Source: Lutjanus erythropterus (Eukaryota; Chordata; Actinopteri; Lutjaniformes; Lutjanidae). Taken from it: 64,000 bases of DNA. This document shows, piece after piece, positions 58,951 through 64,000 of the stretch. The notes under the pieces were generated by a model, which saw only the letters and a program-made list of their open reading frames with translations, did not search any database and had not been told where the DNA came from. The stretch's first letter is position 1, and each line of letters begins with the position of its first letter. Position numbers and translations under genes: made by a program. Location: NCBI GenBank assembly GCA_020091685.1, contig CM034597.1:2364646-2428645 (forward strand), given 5' to 3'.

Positions 58951-60179
58951 CACTGCCTGGCCAAAAATAAAAAGTCACACTAAAATTAAATTGGACCACC
59001 TGTAGCTTTGATTACAACATACATTCACCATGTGATTGTTTTGCTAAGCTAATGCAATGTCACAACATTTATTTCTGTCCAGAGTTGCATTAATTTTTCA
59101 CCAGGATCTTGTATTGATGATGGGAGAGTCAGACCACTGTGTAAAGTCTTCTCCAGCACATCCCAAAGATTCTCAGTGGGGTCAGGTCTGGACTCTGTGG
59201 TGGACAATCCATGTGTGAAAATGATGACTCATGCTTCCTGAACCACTCTTTCACAATCTGAGCCCAATGAATCCTTTTCATCTTGGAATATGTCCGTGTC
59301 ATCAGGGAAGAAAAAATCCACTGATGTAAAAACCTGTTCATTCAGTATATTCAGGTAGTGAACTGACCTCAGTTTTTGGACACATAACATTGATGAACCT
59401 CGACCTGAGCAACTGAAGCAACCCCAGATCATAACACTGCCCCCACAGGCTTGTACAGTAGACACTAGGCATGATGGGAGCATCACTTCATCCTCCTCTC
59501 TTCTTACCCTGATGCCCCCATCACTCTGGAACAGGGTAAATCTGGACTCATCAGACCACATGACCTTTTTTCATTGATCCACAGTCTAATCTTTATGCTC
59601 CCTAACAAACTGAAGCCTTTTTTTCCTTACTGATTATCCTCACTGATAAGTGGTTTTCTTAAGGCTTCACAGCTGTTTAGTCTCAATTCCTTGACTTCTC
59701 TTCACATTGTGTGTGGAAATGTTCTTTCTTTCACTATTAAACACAGCCGTGAGTTCTACTGTTGATTTTTTATGATTTGATTCCACCAAACATTTAAGTG
59801 ACCTCTGATCACCATCATTCAGGATTATTTTCTGACCACATTTCTTCCTTGAAGATGATGGTTCTCCACTATCCTTCCAGGTTTTAATAATGTGTTGGAC
59901 AGTTCTTAAACCAGTTTTAGTAGTTTCATCAGTCTCTTTAGTTGTTTTCTTTGCTTGATGCAGGACAATAATTTGACTCTTCTCAAACAGAGTAACATCT
60001 TTTCCTCGACCACAGGATATGTCTTCTGACATGGTTGTTTAAGAAATGAGAAGCTGCTCACTGCATCAGTTAGAGTTCAATAACTTGTTACCAGCTCAAA
60101 CATATTAATCACTGCAGTAATTATCCAATGGAAGGATCTTAGTTAAATCCAGGTGGTGACTTTTTTAGGCCAGGCAGTG
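58951..60179 (-). mobile_element. Tc1-like DNA transposon, both ends present
   Basis: Inverted ends CACTGCCTGGCCAAAAATAA and TTTTAGGCCAGGCAGTG, each bordered by TA (58949-58950; 60180-60181). The total of 1229 bp is close to the usual Tc1 length. Subterminal AAAGTCAC / GTGACTTTT extend the repeats to about 28 bp. The transposase is on the minus strand. Confidence 0.95.
59105..60032 (-). pseudogene. Tc1-like transposase pseudogene
   Basis: The ATG at 60032 starts MSEDISCGRGKDVTLFEKSQ, leading to a paired-type helix-turn-helix region (TKTGLRTVQHIIKTWKDSGE) and GRKIILNDGDQRSL-like text. A stop ends this frame at about 59667. In 59229-59561 the catalytic part resumes: MWSDESRFTLFQSDG (first Asp), GGSVMIWGCFS, and FQDEKD where the family has the second Asp (QDNA/P). 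The third region 59129-59341 reads [13 protein letters not shown] and [11 protein letters not shown]. The expected ENLWDVLE (catalytic Glu) is encoded one frame over (GAGAATCTTTGGGATGTGCT), so a single-base shift separates PDLTP from ENLW. At least three frame breaks exist; it is inactive. The usual protein is about 340 aa. Confidence 0.85.
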
Positions 60180-60181
60180 TA

Positions 60182-61039
60182 GTTTATAGTCTTGATTAAA
60201 TACTACTTATCATAGTGTAGGGCAACATGTAGCAAAAATGAGCTGAAATGATGGGATAGTCTGTATCTGACTATCTGACTCTGACTAGATTTTCTCCTAG
60301 TGCTTCACTATCTGGCATTCACAGTGTAAAGAATTTCCAAAAATTGAGCATCATATCCCTTAATTCACCTTACTTGTGTAAGTATTATAGGTAGTAATCT
60401 AGTTCTTTCCAGATATGTTTGGCCTAACCTAGCTGCCTAACTGTCTCTCCTGGCCCAGATGCAAGAGACCAAACTCCCTCAGTGTTTCCCTCCCTCTCTC
60501 ACACTCTCTCCCTCAGCAGAGCAGACCTGTGTTTGAGCCCTGAGGCACTCTGACCCAGCAGAACATCAGCTATACTTACCCCCTGCTCTTTCCCTGTCAC
60601 CTTTTAAATAAAGTGACTCTTATTTTTGGCTACCAGCTGACTCTACCTCTCTTTTGATGTGTTCTGTTTGATTCACCTCCTGCAAGGCCAGGGCCACACA
60701 ATACAACATACATACACACACACACACAGGCATGCATTATTTGTCACACAAGCCTTGTTCCTGGCCTGAAGCATAATGTCAGAGCACATGTACAACACAC
60801 TAATTGCTTCATTTTAGTCTTTTATTTTACACTGACACATACTGTTGGCAGTAAATAACAGAGTGACCTGGAGAAAATAAGAGCAGCTACATAATGAAGC
60901 CTCCAGCTGTCTGAAAACAAGACTTGGACAATAGGACAAGTTGGACAAATCTTGTCCTACCAAGAAAACTTTAAAAAATTATTGCTACTAACGACATTAT
61001 TTATTGTATCCTTTTATCCTTAAGATTTAGATATATGAA
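60182..61039. other. No gene recognised
   Basis: 60400-60690 is GC-richer, with CCTCCCTCTCTCACACTCTC and TTTTAAATAAAGTGACTC (a poly(A)-signal word), but no ORF or matching second copy. A short CA run is near 60712-60728. Confidence 0.35.
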
Positions 61040-61235
61040 ATATACATAAATCTTTTTTTTTTTCATAGTTTGTAAACTTGCTCTGTGCCAGAAAGGACCC
61101 TTGTCTCAAACAAGAATTCACAACTTCAAACAATTTAAAAAAATGTGTTAAAATCCTTCAAAATCTAAAACTAGCCTTACCTACAGATAAATGTTGACCT
61201 TTTAAAGTTGCGCCCCAGTTTTCTGTCAACTCCAC
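61040..61235 (+). repeat. Dispersed repeat E, copy 3 (5' part only)
   Basis: Matches about 30665-30860: TAAACTTGC.CTGTG.CAGAAA, CAAGAATTCAC.ACTT.AAACAA, CTTTTAAAGTTG.GC and TTTCTGTCAACT. It stops where L2 sequence begins. Confidence 0.6.
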
Positions 61236-61835
61236 ACTAGTCTAGTTTCAACACAGGTCCCTCAACTGAGACTGTCCTCCTTGCTAGAACTCTGGCTCTG
61301 CACTCTCCCTGGTCACATCCGACCTCAAAATCTGCACTAACAGGGTAGCTTGGGTGAACCTGAGTCTGAACATTTTAGGCAGACTGTAGGGGCCCCTCTG
61401 GGTCCTCTTTTCTCTCAACACAAAGTTATGTGGCTCTGCTATTTACAAGCATAGCTTTTCCTACCACAGATATGCAGATGACACTCAACTAATGATGTCT
61501 TTTTCCCTATCTGAAAGCAATGTAGCAGCAGAATCTCTACATGTCGGGCTGAGCTCTTTCAGTGGATGTCTGAAAAAACTGAGCTGTACTTCCTTTTGGG
61601 GAAGGCATCTCCTGTCCATGACCTCTCCACTGAGATCTCTGTGCTGTCCTGCTCAGACGGCAAGCGGCCTGGATGTGACACTGGCTGTCCGCCAGTCCTT
61701 CACTGCCAACATTCCAGTGACAACGCACTCCTGCAGATTTGTTTGCAAGACCATGAGTCTCAGGCTCTGCTCTGTTCACATCATGCCTCTAGGTCTGCTC
61801 CAACTGGGTAACTTGGATGGAACTTGTAGCCTTAC
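61236..61835 (+). mobile_element. L2-type LINE RT fragment 1
   Basis: GGGGCCCCTCTGGGTCCTC (61390) corresponds to the GVPQGSVLGPLLF box. At 61469 the frame reads RYADDTQL, the catalytic YADD motif, followed by MMSFSLSESNVAAESL. From 61585 another frame reads ELYFLLGKASPVHDLS, then VTLAVRQSFTANIPVTTHSCRF, the usual 'KTELLFLPG...LSFxANIxxTTRSCRF' block of fish L2. Frame changes between blocks show it is dead. Confidence 0.85.
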
Positions 61836-62580
61836 TGTTTGGGTCCATCAGGCTTCTTTTCTGCATTCACTCATCTTTTGTCTTTTCACCAAATCTGCTC
61901 TTTACTCATGTAGCTTTTTGCATGCAGATGACATTCAACTAATTCCGTCTTTTCCCTCATCTGAAACCTAGGTGGCAGCAGAAACTCTCAAAGCACATCT
62001 CAGTGGATGTTTGCAAACCACCTGAAGCTCAACTTGCTCCTGTAGAATCATTCTGCAACATCAGAAGGATATGACCAATCCATATCCAGAAGGCAGCACA
62101 GGTTCTGGTCCAGGCTCTTGTCATCTTGAGTCTAGACTACTGCAACTCACTCCTGGCTGGCTTGCTAGCATGTGCCATCTGATCACTGCAGCTCATCTAA
62201 AATACAGACTGGTTTTCTACATGCTCAAATTCTACTACAATATACTACTCCTTTGCACCATGCACTTGCTATTGCCTTTGCTGGTGCAAATAGCTCAGGC
62301 CCATCCTACATCCAGGTCAAATTATACACCCCAGCCCTACTACTGCTAAACAGCTTACTACTCCTTCACTACGTGGGGGGCCCAGCTGCTGCTCAAAATC
62401 ACGACTGTTCGCTGTCCTGGTTCCACAATGGTGGAACAAGCTCCCCACTGACATTAGGACAGCAGAAACTCACACATCTGCCATGGCAGACTTAAAATGA
62501 ATCTGTTCAGACTGCACCTGCACTTATTAAGTTGCTTTGGAGAAAAGTGTCAGCTAAATATATGTAATGTAATATGATGG
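61836..62580 (+). mobile_element. L2-type LINE RT fragment 2 with 3' end
   Basis: A second catalytic box (LHADDIQLIPSF, 61920) starts a new fragment. After a gap it reads AAQVLVQALVIL.LDYCNSLLAG (62090-62170), PTSRSNYTPQP-like text and LFAVLVPQWWNKLPTDIRTAET (62408-62470), the C-terminal 'F.VLAP.WWNELP.D.RTAE' block. The 3' end GTCAGCTAAATATATGTAATGTAATATG matches the tailing GCTAAATG(TAATG)n of L2. Confidence 0.85.
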
Positions 62581-63352
62581 TTGTTTTCAAATATGTACAT
62601 GCTCCTCTGTCTAATTTTAGTGTCATCTACACTATGATAGAGGGGAGTGTAGAATCTCAGATGCACAGCCTTTACTTTCATTTGTTTCTGCAACAACAAC
62701 AACAACAGGTCTGCATTTTGGGGTGGGCACTATCCTTTGGCTGGTCATTTACACAAAATGCCATCAAGCATGCCACTGGATTTGGGTTTGTCATTACATG
62801 CCTATTTTCTTGCTGATTCACTTGATTGTCTTTCCAAGTTGTTTCACCCTGAAATTGCTCCTCAGAATCCAAGGTTGCTTGGGTGGGAAGACCAGAGTTG
62901 GGGGGCACTGATCAGGAGATTTGAGTGCATTATTGTCTGTTGGTTTGTCTTATGATTTGTGTTAGTTTTTGTTTCATAAATTATTCTTGTTTTTGTGTAA
63001 AAGTCTTGTGTGGAGCCAGCTGGTGACACACATACTCGATCAACACTTTAGCTTTGATGGGAAGCTGACAGGAGGACCCCAACGCTGCATGTTCTTCTGT
63101 GTGATGTGTGTACCAGTAAAGGGCTCAGCCGCTCTTTAATGAAGCAGTCATGCAGCCACAAGCAGTCTCACTGCTAGTGAGCACAAAGCAGCGGTTTTGT
63201 GCGCTTGTGAACATTTTGTATATGTGTGTATGTGTTTATGCTTCAATCTGAGTGTGTGAAAGAGGAAAGGAGGCAAAGCGACCAACAGCACAGCTTCTGA
63301 ATACAAATCTGCACCCACCTCTCTGCTTCATTGGCTGCAATAACAACCCCCT

Positions 63353-63397
<45 letters not shown>

Positions 63398-64000
63398 TTG
63401 CAAAATGCTTTCTCTGATAATTAACTTTGGCCATATCTCCTCACCCTGCACACACACACACACATGCACACACAATACACACATACAGCTACACTCATCT
63501 GATTCTTGATTCCAAGGGGAATCCTTGGCAGTGATCAATGTTGAGAGCCTTCTCCGTTTCACTTCCCTGGTCACTGGTTATTACTGTGTAACAAATCTCA
63601 TTTAATACGCGCACTTGCACACAAACACCCACTCACACACATACCTCATTTCCTCACCTTGCATGCAATACCATACATTCACATATTCAGATGCAGTGCT
63701 CGTTTCAGATACTTGTCAAAGTGACCAAACAGTGCTGACAGGTCTGCATACACACACATGCACAAAAGCCTCATCTGTAGCCACTAAATCAAGTGTGCAG
63801 GGCTAATTCAATTAATAACCTTTATTTGAAAAGGTTGTCCTGCTATCAATAAGCGGAACAATGTGTGGCAGTGGAGCACCCAGCACTGGTTGTTCATTAA
63901 TTAAAAGAGAAAATCCATCCAAAAACACTGGTGCAACATCTTGGAGAGCTGTATCAATAAACAACTTTCCAAGAGTTAAAAGACTTTTAGAAAACAGACA
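62581..64000. other. No gene; CA microsatellites
   Basis: An (AAC)n run lies at about 62692-62706. The ORFs near 62574-62955 overlap in three frames and lack domains. (CA)n at 63355-63396 and 63451-63472 create the remaining ORFs. The last 200 bp are ordinary AT-rich DNA. Confidence 0.45.
63355..63396. repeat. (CA)n microsatellite
   Basis: About 42 bp of CA repeat, with a second run at 63451-63472. Confidence 0.95.

Noticed and set aside
60400-60690. Possible gene 3' end or solo long terminal repeat (AATAAA in a GC-richer block)
   Set aside because: No ORF upstream, no second copy, no flanking duplication and no typical termini were found.
1-64000. CRISPR arrays, operons, bacterial or plasmid functions
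   Set aside because: The sequence is clearly vertebrate; tandem repeats here lack the direct-repeat/unique-spacer pattern.

Overview
This is a 64 kb piece of an animal genome, almost certainly a ray-finned (teleost, probably percomorph) fish. It is AT-rich, has many (CA)n/(GT)n microsatellites, and is packed with the repeat types of fish genomes: hAT elements and their short non-autonomous derivatives, Tc1-like elements, a TTAA-flanked element, L2-type and other LINE fragments and tRNA-derived SINEs. No rRNA, tRNA gene, CRISPR array or operon is present. I find no complete host protein-coding gene. It reads as intergenic or very long intronic sequence: a gene desert with transposon fossils and a few stretches that look like conserved non-coding elements (CNEs). 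The function of those stretches is inferred from sequence texture only.

Layout. 1-9 kb: remains of a LINE (RT part at 1-600, zinc-knuckle tail at 2225-2575), a hAT terminus (2576), a large palindromic repeat (3072-3450), a hAT-like element (4367-6433) interrupted by about 1.1 kb carrying a promoter/first-exon-like segment, a hAT MITE (6645-7022) and a minisatellite (8156-8545). 9-24 kb: GT/GA microsatellite, CNE-like block (9310-9700), second copy of the hAT MITE (10103), SINE inside an older repeat (14084), hAT-like fossil with an N-terminal ORF (17707), TTAA element (18379), hAT MITE (21411). 22-29 kb: two ~680-bp copies of one repeat (22559, 26140), SINE (23945), hAT-like element (28031-28894), CNE-like block (29240). 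30-40 kb: ~2 kb GTF2IRD2/ZBED-type hAT transposon (32228-34224), a degenerate ~40-bp tandem array (34231), CNE-like block (35480), and a 4.5 kb terminal-inverted-repeat composite (35780-40251) containing an 886-bp hAT MITE with a perfect 8-bp target duplication. 40-64 kb: an inverted pair of paralogous CNE-like elements (41961-42220 and 56812-57060), a DNA transposon with ~48-bp inverted repeats (42585), a Tc1 relic disrupted by antisense LINE sequence (47761-49338), a Tc1-like transposon with both ends intact (58951-60179), and two abutting L2-type LINE fragments (61230-62580).

The most interesting signals are: (1) the inverted pair of CNE-like elements, about 80% alike by eye and 14.6 kb apart, which looks like a duplicated regulatory element or two exapted copies of an ancient repeat; (2) a promoter/first-exon-like segment with a consensus splice donor lying inside a broken transposon; (3) a repeat whose inverted arms include a hammerhead-ribozyme-like string. 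All repeat-family names rest on sequence recognition by eye; no database search was possible.
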